From positions 1,901,454 to 1,965,453 of the forward strand of contig JAJEKV010000033.1 of NCBI GenBank assembly GCA_021234155.1: DNA of 64,000 nucleotides, read 5' to 3'. Within the stretch, counting starts at the first letter, position 1. Every line of letters begins with the position of its first letter. Source of the DNA: Isoetes taiwanensis (Eukaryota > Streptophyta > Lycopodiopsida > Isoetales > Isoetaceae). The notes under the pieces were generated by a model that worked only from the letters and a program-made list of their open reading frames with translations, ran no database searches and had not been told where the DNA came from. A program made the translations under genes and the position numbers. This document shows positions 1 through 10,032 of the stretch, piece after piece.

Positions 1-175
1 GAAACTTTTAGTTTTGGTGTATTATGGGATTTGTGCTAGTTTATATGTTATTCATGAACTTGCCAATGTTTTTTAATCTTAGTAGTAATGATTGTACTAG
101 CCCATTGTATGGGTCCCATGACCTATTGGTCTCCGTGAACGTTAAAAAAACTATTCTATTCTCTTCTATTTTTGA
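1..175 (+). mobile_element. 3' tail of a LINE (same family as 8440, 20380 and 51360)
   Basis: Only the untranslated 3' end is present. The block around 110-150 (GGTCCCATGACC, then TTGGTCTCCGTG, then a GTTAAAA run) matches the ends of the LINE copies near 9241-9285 and 21763-21805, and the reverse complement near 51385-51420. No reverse transcriptase sequence lies in the visible part, so the element either enters from beyond the left edge or is a very short 5'-truncated copy. The short ORF across it is not a gene. Confidence 0.45.
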
Positions 176-544
176 ATTTTTATTTCTTTTTCAAATAAAA
201 CAAGGTGCTGCGCACGGAGGGTTGCCCTCCAATTTTTCGAGGGTGAAGTGGCCTAAATCAAACCGTGAGTTATGTACAATATTTAAATTAAAGTAGACCC
301 CTACCATGTTCTGACAATCAATTTGTAGCCCCCCTACATTCATGTACAAGCCCCTCCACAAGTGCCCCTCGATTGAATTGTGTATGCAATTGAGTTATTT
401 AATGTTGTAGCGTTTTATGTCGTGCAGACACAATCACAGTTCGGATTCGGCCTGTTCAAGTGCTTCAGAGAAAGCATAGCCAAAATATTAGCCATAGCCA
501 AAATGGTCTTCACAGAAACATCAGTTGGTTCCAGATCCAGATGC

Positions 545-572
545 TTTTTTTTTTTTTTTTTTTTTTTTTTTT
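545..572. repeat. Poly-T run (28 T)
   Basis: An uninterrupted run of 28 T. It could be the poly-A tail of a minus-strand retrocopy, but nothing recognisable lies next to it. The surrounding 176-645 holds no gene I can support. Confidence 0.8.
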
Positions 573-645
573 CTTCCGAACAGGCCATGGCCATTTAGAA
601 GCGATATGCATTTTACAGTTGCTTGGATTTGATTAGACAGAAGCC

Positions 646-689
646 ATGGCTCTCTCTGCTGTGGCATCGGTTCAAGCAGCTAATCAAAG
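646..689 (+). CDS. Possible short first exon, unknown gene
   Basis: An ATG in a good plant context (GCCATGGC) opens a 44-base reading frame beginning MALSAVASVQAANQ and ending at a plausible splice donor, AAAG/GTAAAA. The composition resembles the start of an organelle-targeting peptide. I could not find downstream exons that continue it before the reversed PPR gene at 1397, so this may be a relic or chance. Nothing else is seen in 690-1396. Confidence 0.2.
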
Positions 690-1396
690 GTAAAAAGGTT
701 TGAGCTTCTATGCTGGAATGTGTGCTTTAGAGCTTTTGGTAACTGGAAAGGATGGTTTTGTTTTAAACAAGCAGCTTATTGGCCCTTTTGAATGGGTTGT
801 TGTATGTATATAAGTACTACTTTCTGTGATTTCTCTCTAAGTTTTTTGTTTAAGAGTTGCAAGTTCACGAGGAAGTGTTGTGATGAAAAACTTATAATTT
901 ATGATGTAAATTTGCTATACACTACCGCTATAAGTTTTGCATCAAAGCTTCTGATGCAATACATGTTCCATGCTCTAGCACTGAATGTGCTTACTCTTTT
1001 TAATGAAAAGAACTTTGGTTGTAGTTTAGATACATGACAAAGTGGCCACCTTGAACTGTACATGAAAATTTTTTAGATACATGACAAAGTGGCCACTCTA
1101 GCCCTCTACTTAATCCTAAGATTTTATTGCAGCTTGAGCTGCGACCAATCTTGCAATGGGAACCCTGCATGCAATGATGATAATCAAAAGATCAATATGC
1201 ATATAAACGGTTCAAGTTAATTCATCAAAATAAAAGATTCGACCTGAATGGTGAACAGGAGACATAATCAGGTCCTGCCTTGTGGAAAAACGCAACCGAA
1301 GAGGGCTCTCCCCCATGCTCGCCACAAACTCCAACCTAACAAACATTACAAACTTTTTATAAGCTTTCCCTGCACCGTTGCACCTACACTGCCACA

Positions 1397-2144
1397 TCAT
1401 TTAAGGATGGTTGAAAATGTGATCTTATCCGGTTTTATACCCTCAGACTCCATGTTATCAAAGCATTCCAATGCAAGTTCACCTCTTCTATTTTGAACAT
1501 AATCAGCAATCACAGAATTCCTTGATGCCACATTTGGTCTTATACCGTCATTTTGCATTTTCTTCAGACAGTCCAAGGCAAGGTGACCTTGCTGAGCATA
1601 TCCAGCAATTATTGCATTCCATGAGACAACATTTCGACTAGGCAAGTTATAGAGCATCCAACATGCCTCTTCCATGTTCTTGCACTTGGCATACATATCC
1701 ACAATTGTACTCCCAATGACAACATCAAGTTGCAGACCACTTTCAATTATCTCCTCATGAATACATCTACCCTTCTCTATTGTGCCTATGGTAGTGCAGG
1801 CTTTCAAAAGCCCAAGAAATGTAACTTTGCTAGGTTTCGCGCCATCTTTCTGCATTCTTTGGAAATAATCCAGGTCTACATCCTTCTCCATTTTGGGCAT
1901 ATACTGCAACCATTGCGCTCCACGACACCACGTCTCTATTCTGTAATCCATCAAACACATGTTCTGCTTCCTCCAAACTCCCACATTTCCCATACATGTC
2001 CAACAAACGTATCAGATTGAAGCCTGCTCTCAATGATAAGCTCATGGATGTATGTAGCTTTCTCTTTGGCATACATGCCAGTACATGCTTTAAGGATCTA
2101 GGGAGTATATATTTGTTCGGGTCTGCACATTCATTCCACCACAT
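1397..2144 (-). pseudogene. PPR protein pseudogene (PLS class)
   Basis: Minus-strand reading frames show successive pentatricopeptide repeats: DMYGKCGSLEEAEHVF, RDVVSWSAMVAVYAQNGE, then after a frame change DVVIGSTIVDMYAKCKNMEE, RNVVSWNAIIAGYAQQG and GIRPNVASRNSVIADYVQN. PPR proteins of this class bind organellar RNA, one base per repeat, often to guide C-to-U editing. Here the upstream and downstream parts lie in different frames, with the break near 1890, some repeats are shortened, and the frame stops at about 1397 inside a repeat with no E or DYW domain. It is a truncated, frameshifted copy. The intact PPR gene at 62328 shows what a working member looks like. Confidence 0.8.
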
Positions 2145-3071
2145 GCTCTCTCACAAGTGAAGGGCCACTACATCTTTGCCCAGCTAGGCATTGGCAGTGA
2201 TAATTGCATTCGAAGTATATCAATCAATCCTTGTAACTTTCTGGAATGCTTGATTTGCTTCAACTAGAGACTCACAAGAGGAAAGTATCATTTACATTCC
2301 TACCTATGTCCAGCAACGCTGGGCTCCATTTCTAGTCAATAAATAGAGAGCTTCCTTGCTCTGTAATTTGACGTTAACTAGCATTTATCTCTTATGACTT
2401 GCGATAATACATGCTATGCTTTGTTTGCAACTCCTTTTTTTCCTGCACCACCAACACCACCAACATTTGCTCATTGGTCCTGTCCCATTCACCTTACATT
2501 TGTGCACGTTATAGGCTACCCATATTGTATCCATTTAGTTTGTTGGTGTGCAAAGATTTTAGGGGCCACTCTTTTCCTCTCCTGGTTAGCGCTATAAATG
2601 GTAGTGCATAATTTGTACTCCAACAAGGAAAGGAACCCCATAATAAGGTTTTGCACATGGTAGTTTTCATGGCATATTGTTATTGGACAAACCAGAAAAA
2701 AGACAGATGATCAACAAACAAACAATAGGATCCCGATGACAATGGTAGAAGGTCGCCGCCCTAAGAAAATGCAACTTTGAATGCCCAGACAATAAGAATC
2801 TCTTCTTAGAAGTTGAAACAACATTAAGCTTCAAGCAGACATATTTCAGAGCAGAATGAAGCCTACAGACATGTATGCTCGCTGAAGCTCATGACTTGGT
2901 TCTTCTCTTCTTGCAGCTTCAAAAATACAGTTTTTCTTTACGTCACCAATAATCCATAACCCTCCTATATTCCATCGCAACTTAGTGTTTGTATGCTTGT
3001 TCCACATAACATAAAGAACTTAAAGATCGAGATAGAGGTTTATTAATTACAGAGTATGAAATGATGCAATT
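2145..3071. other. Intergenic, no gene seen
   Basis: AT-rich DNA without a supportable coding region, RNA gene or clear repeat. Short ORFs at 2394-2611 have no recognisable domain. Confidence 0.5.
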
Positions 3072-4815
3072 TCAACAACGTCCAAGAAGAAATGCTTCGA
3101 TTTCGTGCCAGCCTGAGGCCATCAAGAGCTGGTTACCCTCTTTGTTAGCATTTGACGTGACAACAGAGTACAAAGGAATTATCTTCAAGGAGAAAGCGCT
3201 CACAAATTTCTGTAGTGTTTGGTTGTTCCCAATAACTATTCCAAGGTTAGCTTCCAGTAAACATAGAAGATCAGTCACACTATCTCCGATATATACAATA
3301 TAAGGTTCCAGTTCATCTTTTGATGCTTTGCTTTTATATTCTTCCAATATGTATCTTATAAACCTTTCTTTATCAAGCGGTGTTTCCACTTCTCTGATGA
3401 GGGTCCCATCAGATACATCCCCATTGAAGCCAAGCTCATTTGAATGTACTTTTATGTCGTTTATGATTCCAGCTGGAAAGAAAATTAAAACAGGGAATAC
3501 CAAACGGAAATAAACTTAAAATAATTTTCTGCGAAGACGCACCATGAGATAATGTACTTTGGATAAAGGTCCGGCTCCAACATACAGATAATATATGCAC
3601 CTCCATTGCAATTGCACTTGTCATTCCTAAACTTCTTTTGAAAAAGGAGACGCATCCTTCCTGAAGTAGAATTGAACTTCCTGCCTTCTTTATCTCGTTC
3701 ATGTGAATACCCTCCAGAGCATGAGAATCAACTACTTTGGAATTAGATTGCTTTTCAAAATGAGATACTTCTTCAAGAGCTTTTCAAACACTGTCTTCTG
3801 TACAAGATCTGTAAGTAGCAGATGTGTCTGCTAGTAAAAGTTAGTGACAAAGATCAGCATTATCAAGATCAATTATAAACATTGAAAGACATTGTAAGCT
3901 ATTGAATCAAATAGTTACCATCTTGCCCATTAAGAATAGCATCTAACAATTGTGTATAACTCCTCATATAATCCTTCATTAAGACATCCCATTTATGCTG
4001 CATCTTAGCTTTTGCCTCATTAGCTTCCATTCCATGTTCTTTGCCTTCTTTGAGAGCACTATTTATTGACAGATCCGCTAAAACTGGACAAGAATCGGAC
4101 ACTGTACAAGTGGAATCAAAGTCAGAGATAATGAAAAACTTATGGGTCTTGACAAGATTGCTTTTGAAAAGAGGTCTTTTGTGCATCAAAAAAGTCTATC
4201 TCCAGTGTCATTGCGTGATGATAGAGCATGGCCATAATATCATGCTCTTGTTTGGTCAATGTAGACCCAAGACTGTTCAGCAACAACTCCAACTTGCATG
4301 CAGACTCCTAATCTAAAGAACTAGGTACAATTAGGGTGACCAAATGCAAATTTCTTGCCAAACAAAAAGTGTGAATTGTAACCTCAAAATCCTTGGAAGC
4401 ATATGTTGATATCCATTGAGAATAAGAATTATTTGTTCCCACATCCACAAGCGTGGAAATTTGCTGTCCTAAAAATGCATATAACCGCATACAAGGTGTC
4501 ATAGCTCCCACAGTAAAGGCAGCTAAACTCCTCTTTTGCCATGTTCCATTTTTAAACTTATCATATCCTTCAATCTTCCCACCTGCAGTGGCCATCAAAA
4601 AACTAGTATATGCTATTGTAGCCTGCTGGCTGATTTTCCTTAGTTAAATCCACGCCCCAGGCCTGTCAATGAAGCAGATGGATAAATTAACGCAAGATGT
4701 AAGGTCAAATTCTCACCTTTCGGCATACCAAGTACATCAGAGCATGCGTTTTTCTGTCATGGAATCCCTGCCCGTTTTGTCTCAGCGGCTTGCTCGTGCA
4801 ATCTATTTGCAATAA
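3072..4815 (-). pseudogene. TH2: TH2-like bifunctional TenA/HAD thiamin phosphatase, decayed
   Basis: Plant TH2 joins a TenA-like domain to a HAD phosphatase and dephosphorylates thiamin monophosphate in thiamin synthesis and salvage. Minus-strand exons run in the expected order: a helical TenA segment (4715-4815), SFLMATAGGKIEGY with VGAMTPCMRLYAFLGQQ (4380-4620), ESACKLELLL to MTLEIDFFDAQ (about 4190-4315), the HAD nucleophile motif IISDFDSTCTVSDSCPVLAD (about 4080-4140), KKAGSSILLQEGCVSFF and VHILSVCWSRTF (3545-3705), and the C-terminal YIGDSVTDLLCLLEA with GWHEIEAFLLG (3072-3475). Several splice junctions keep frame. However, there is an in-frame TGA in the TenA exon, and the frame shifts by one base near 4640, 4177 and 3775. 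The N-terminal part of TenA was not found upstream. Confidence 0.85.
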
Positions 4816-6099
4816 TAGTATCTCAATCTGATTTCAATGGAACATGTGTAATAGGTGCATAGCCACTTGCATTCAATATCTGATATAACACATTCAAGTC
4901 ACTTCAGATGTCTAAAGTTTTGCCATGCAGGTTATTAGCCTGTAACACGATAAAATTAAGCTAACAGAGGACCAATATCTACACATGCTTGCAGCACTTA
5001 AAGTACAGAAACCAAGGAATAGGCAAAGCTTAAGATTCTTCAAGAAAAATTGCAGCAATAGGCTTCAGACAAGAAACGACAAGAGAATGGACATAAATCT
5101 GCATTCCTCAGAACAAAACGTGCTTCAAATAGAACCAGCAACGAAACCACTATACCTGTTTTTGCAAATCCGACTGGAACGACAAACTGTTCTTGCCGGC
5201 CCTGTTTTGTAGCCATTGGTTCTTCCCATGCCATCGCCATGCACCGACATGCCCTTCTATTCCGCCTCGTAGAGACAAAAATGAAAGAGTCGTGGAGGAA
5301 GGTGGATCTTAGGACCTATAACAGGTACGACAAGGAATCTGTTGCAGATGTTCTGGCATTTTGGAGTGTTCTGGAGCTACAAGTTAACCGGTTTCCAGAG
5401 GGGCTCCGCTGCAACATAAATGACCGAGCATTTACCGCCAACAGTGGGTTTTTAGCAGTCATTAGCATATCCCATGTATATACTGGCATATACTTGAAAT
5501 ATGCCATAAACCCACATAAACAAGGGTTTGCCCCCTTAGGGGCAACCCAAAAAACAACATATCTCTTATAACCATGAGATTTCCCATCATTACATTGGCA
5601 TCACAATAGGCCAAATAGAAGATATTTAAATATGGTCACCAGATAGGAGGAATTAGCACTCGTTTTGACAAGCCACAAAAAGATGAAACCCGTGTCCCGG
5701 GGGGTGCACCTCTATATATGGACAGATGGCATGTGCGTTCGAGGGGTCACAGAAAAACCCCTTTGGACTAGAAAAATCCATACCATACGGGTTTTCGAAT
5801 TAACATACATTATAGCCCCTATCTGTAGATTTACGATTGCTTGTGCCAAATTATATAATCCCTTTCCAGCTTTGTACCTTTTGTGAGGCCACACATGCTT
5901 GCATGGACCGCCATGGACCTTCGTCACGTTCCAGGGTAAACATGATATGTGGGTAAACATGACATATTGACCTTGATCACGGGATGTAGGCAACGGAGGA
6001 GGTCAAAAATCAAAATGTTTGCCCCATTACACCATTGGACTGTTATACCTGGTCATTAACCCCCCAACCCCCCATTCTAACCACTAGACCAAGCATTAA
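4816..6099. other. Intergenic, no gene seen
   Basis: Several short ORFs occur on both strands (5040-5240 minus, 5239-5571 plus, 5712-5993 minus), but none shows a family motif. The 5040-5240 ORF ends near a possible donor and could be a leader exon of the TH2 relic; its sequence does not look like the TenA N-terminus, so I do not assign it. Confidence 0.4.
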
Positions 6100-6180
6100 T
6101 TCTATGAATAATTTATGTTTCAAATATACTTAAGGGTAATGTTCTAATTAAGATAAAATAGAATATAACACTCTAGATAG

Positions 6181-6260
6181 TTCAAGAAAGTTATAGAATG
6201 ACCTGGAGGATCTAGAAAGTTCTAAAATCTTCTAGAATGTTCTAGAAAGTTCCAGAATTC
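6181..6260. repeat. TTC/GAA 5-bp array resembling a heat-shock element
   Basis: From 6215 to 6257 the triplets at every fifth base read GAA, TTC, AAA, TTC, GAA, TTC, GAA, TTC, GAA, so eight of nine fit the alternating nGAAn/nTTCn pattern bound by heat-shock factor trimers. The stretch 6181-6198 (TTC, GAA, TTA, GAA) fits the same spacing. It can also be read as a decamer repeat GTTCTAGAAT. No intact gene lies directly beside it. Confidence 0.6.
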
Positions 6261-6369
6261 TAAAATGTTTTGGAATATAAAAGAATATAGGGGGAATCTA
6301 AGAGAATCCTCCCAATAACATAAAAAATTTTAAAAGCCTTTCCTTAAAATTTGTTGAGAATACCAAGGC

Positions 6370-6735
6370 CGAGCATGCAATGTGAACCGTAGGATCTTGG
6401 ACCAAGGATTATGATCAATCTGGACCGTAGAATCATGTAGGATATATCTAAAGCAACGTGAGCCGTACGATCTCGGATCAACGATCAGGATCAAGAATAA
6501 CCTAGACCATAAGATCAATTACATATAATACCCAAAGCCATGTGCACCGTAGGATATGTCCCCAAGCAACGTGAGCCGTAGGATCTCGGACCGGCGGTCA
6601 AGATCAGATCAACATGGACCGTAGGATCGCGTCTATACGGATTATATATAAACTCCCAAGCCATCTGGGCCGTAGGATACGTCCCAAAGCCATGTGAGCC
6701 GTCGGATCTCGAACGGACGGTCGGATAAGCGCGAC
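6370..6735. repeat. Degenerate tandem repeat with CCGTAGGATCTCGGA motif
   Basis: The motif GTGAGCCGTAGGATCTCGGA recurs in diverged form near 6381, 6466, 6569 and 6695. Between these lie related GACCGTAGAATC or GGCCGTAGGATACGTCC half-units. Spacing is roughly 85 to 125 bases. It is non-coding and satellite-like or part of an unrecognised element. Confidence 0.6.
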
Positions 6736-7087
6736 AAACATAAGAACATATATAGAATCAACCATAGAGGTTTCTCAAAGTATTAAGCACTGCCATACCA
6801 TATTCATAATTAACAAAAAAAAAAAGAGGTAATTGATGTAATTTTGGGCGATGTAATATTAATTCACTTACTAAACCATAACTTGGAAAGCATTATTATT
6901 TTGCAAACTTAAGTGGTCAGTCAATCACTATGAATTTCTTCATCAAACTATAGTCTTTCCTTTTCCATTATAAATCACGATTCATACAACAAACTAAGAA
7001 ACAATTTTTGAACTTTGTAATATCAATTCATATCAATTTTTGAACTTTGTAACATCCCCAAAGGTATAAATGTTGCAACTTGTGAAA

Positions 7088-9501
7088 GAGCTTATCCTTC
7101 AAGTATTCAGCCCATGCCTTCTCCTTTGTATCCTTAACGTTGGCATGAACATGAAGCATTCCACCATCAGGTCTGTATTTCAACATGTAAATACCATAAG
7201 CAGTTGTTCCTCTAGAGGTAACTATCAAGCACAATAGTTTGTGAATGCATACCGTAGTGCTTTTACAGCTACTGACCCGCTTTCCTCACTACTAGGTAGA
7301 AGACCCAAGCAGACCCGGTTTGCAATACCCTAAACATAAACCCATATATCAGCTCAAATCAGAGGCATACAAATAGAAAGTTATAAATATATACTTAAAG
7401 AAGGACATCTGTCTACAGTATTATCACTATACTCCATAATACCTTTTATAAGTAAATGAATACCTGTGGAGCAGTTATTCGATTGTCGCCTTCAATGACA
7501 ATACATCGAGCATCCACTGCATTAACATGTAAGTTGTGCCTCAAGGCCTGAAGTGCATGAGGATTCCATTCGCATGCATATACCATTTCTGCACCTGACC
7601 TGGCACAAAAATTTCATATATAAATTTTAAATAATATTAAATTTTAAACAAAGACAAAGAAACTTCTTTTCTGAAACAACCACACTTTTCTACTCAAGAC
7701 TGATGACCATGCACAAATATTGTTTCCACTACATGCCATCTGCAGAGCAAATAAGTACTCATATTTCCAAGCAGCACGCCCTCGCATGCAATGGGTGAAG
7801 CTCACGTGTTATTATTATTGGTTAAAACTTATTCGTTGGAACTAAATTATAACTATGTACATCCAGCTTTAAGTGGTTCCAGGTCTTACAAAGTGCCAAA
7901 AAATGTGTTTGCCCCCCATTATCTCCACAAGAAAATGAGTTGGAAACCATATACTACAGCATGAATGCCAGTACATTTCTCAATGCATGCATGTAATATT
8001 TTATCATAACTACGACGTCTCGTGTTTGTCATAGCTTGTCTACTATGAAGCCAGCCAAGCTTACATAAAAACTGCATTTTACTATGTGCAATGACTGGTT
8101 TCTCATGTTTGGTTAGACATCGTTTGACTGTGCAACAAGAAAAGGAAATTATATGCATACCTGACAAGAAATGGCAATGTGAAATATCCAATTCCTGCAA
8201 AGAGGTCGACAACAATTTCACCCACCTAGTTCATACGCGATACCCTTATCCTTTCAGAAACGTTTCCGGATGAAAACATGCATTTAGTTGCATCAAAAGA
8301 ATATACTATTCCATTTTCTCGATGCATGACCCATGCATTGTTCCCATAAAGTATCTGCAGGATACTGTCTCTTGTTCCTATAGAAGCCACAGTTCCCTGC
8401 AATTATATCATAAGAAGCTTTAACGTCTTCCCCCGAGGGCTTTGTTATTGGCACAAGAGCCACAACGACTGAAGAGGGTATGGCAGGAGCACTGTCAGGG
8501 GTGGTTCGCAACGTGGTCTATAGACTACCAGTAGATTGTGGCTATGCGTGATGCCCAGGGACAGGCTGCACACCTGAATGAGCGCTTTGCCACCACTCTG
8601 TGGAATGCAGCCACTCGTGCAAAGCCTAAAACAGAGCACTACCACACGCAAGTTAATCCAACACTGGAACATGGCCCACACCAGTACTTGAAAGCGCATA
8701 TATCTATGAAGAAACGGAGAGCTATTGCCTCCGTGAGGACGGGGTCCCATCATCTCAGAATTGAAACGGGTCGTTGGACTACAGATGGAGGGCAGAGAAT
8801 CCCCCGGCATGAGAGAATATGCCAGTGTTGCCACATGCGGACAGTAGAGGATGAGCATCATGCTCTGCAAGAGTGTCCGACATATATGCATATCCGAGCA
8901 ATACATGCTGATCTTAGATGCTCTGCGGCACCGGTCAGGAATTTGGAGTGTCTTATCCATCCACACATAACCGTCAGCTACCGCATAGAATAGACAAGGT
9001 AATGGCTTGCCCTGCATCAATTGCTGGCATCGCCAATGGTTGCACGTCTCGCATCCTACATTTTGCAAGTCTCTACCGTCAGAGAATCCCTTACAGGACA
9101 GGACAAGGGATCTGAGAGCCCACTACCAGGGTTTTTCCTCCCATGTGGGGAGTTTTTCATCCCAGTAGTAGGGACACATTATATAGTAGCATTTGTCTTT
9201 TTTTGTGGTTTTATCTGCTTTGTGTACTGCATGTACCGTCTCATAGGTCAAGTTTGGCCTCCGCGGACGTTAAAATATACTTCCTTCCTTCCTTCCTTCC
9301 TTCCTTTAAAAGTGCTTCTAAAGACAAGTCTAATAGAATCATTAGCCAGCCTGATAGTCTTGTGGTATGAAAGACTGTGTTATGAAACTAAAGTAATTAT
9401 TGAACAAAAATAATGAAAAAGCAAACCTGTCGTGCAATTCGAGACACATTAAGTATTTCAGCCAGAATAATCCAGAGTACATCTCCCAGAGATGCCCAAC
9501 T
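7088..9501 (-). pseudogene. TYW2: TYW2-like tRNA wybutosine-synthesising protein, C-terminal exons
   Basis: TYW2 transfers the aminocarboxypropyl group of S-adenosylmethionine to make wybutosine in tRNA-Phe. Five minus-strand exons are visible. 9427-9501 encodes SLGDVLWIILAEILNVSRIA. 8161-8396 encodes GTRDSILQILYGNNAWVMHR, SFDATKCMFSSGNVSER and VVDLFAGIGYFTLPFLV, the SAM-binding motif. 7464-7599 encodes MVYACEWNPHALQALRHN with IVIEGDNRITAPQ, 7253-7329 encodes IANRVCLGLLPSSEESG, and 7172 downward encodes PDGGMLHVHANVKDT. All four junctions have AG acceptors and GT donors and keep frame. A TAG at 8226-8228 interrupts the frame just before the SAM motif, and the sequence after HVHANVKDT soon becomes unrecognisable. 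A LINE sits in the 8396-9427 intron and element C splits off the upstream exons (see 19777-19945). Confidence 0.88.
8440..9335 (+). mobile_element. 5'-truncated LINE (non-LTR retrotransposon)
   Basis: The plus-strand frame 8538-8993 matches the C-terminal end of the LINE polyprotein also seen at 20380 and, reversed, at 51760: RAIASVRTGSHHLRIETGR, then a CCHC finger CQCCHMRTVEDEHHALQEC. The 3' untranslated part continues to TTTGGCCTCCGCGGACGTTAAAA at about 9252-9274 and ends in a (TTCC)n run at 9280-9305. The reverse transcriptase core is missing, as expected from abortive target-primed reverse transcription. It lies inside a TYW2 intron, in opposite orientation to that gene. Confidence 0.8.
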
Positions 9502-9730
9502 AAAGCATGAATTCATTAATTAGAGAACATATGTTTTCTCGTTCGAGCACGAAATAGGTCGCGGACAGTGCGTAGACAGGGATTTAAGGTCCTTGTGCAC
9601 GTAAATGAACTACTACAGAACGCAATATCGGCCGGAACTTTAATTTAGCGCGAGATCGAGCATTATTTCTATGATTAGCATGCTAAGTGACAGCATTAGA
9701 CCAGGCATGTCATTATCACTAGTTGTCCGA

Positions 9731-9750
9731 AAGATCGCGGTGGCGATCTT
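9731..9750. repeat. Element C palindrome 1
   Basis: Arms AAGATCGC and GCGATCTT around GGTG. The identical 20-mer recurs at 15082-15101, 5.3 kb away. It lies in the left subterminal region of element C. Confidence 0.85.
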
Positions 9751-9838
9751 TAAATGCTCGGGCATAGCCTAAAAATCTATGAACCTGCTCTGGGCAGCTG
9801 TAACATTTGACAAAAAACCTATCGCTAATAGCTCAAGG

Positions 9839-9856
9839 AAATCGCTGCCGCGATTT
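9839..9856. repeat. Element C palindrome 2
   Basis: AAATCGC and GCGATTT around TGCC, a variant of the same palindrome, downstream of the minus-strand gene. Confidence 0.75.
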
Positions 9857-10032
9857 CTTTTATTGCTATTGCACTCGCAGATTCATAAATTAATATTCTC
9901 TCAAAAGGAAACCCGACATAAAATTACAAGAACTTGAACGATTATATTTCATAAAAATGTCTTGAAACAAAGCTTCACATTATGAACGACAGAAAAAAAT
10001 TACATTTATCATTTGAAAACACAGGTGACGGT

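Noticed and set aside
1830-2020. Plus-strand ORFs over the PPR relic
   Set aside because: Complementary frames of PPR repeats.
5040-5240. Possible first exon of TH2 (starts MAMAWEEPMATKQG)
   Set aside because: It lacks any similarity to the TenA N-terminus and no splice chain links it to the exon at 4715-4815.
8445-9068. 207-codon minus-strand ORF
   Set aside because: Antisense to the LINE C-terminal region with its CCHC finger and to the start of the neighbouring TYW2 exon intron; no domain.
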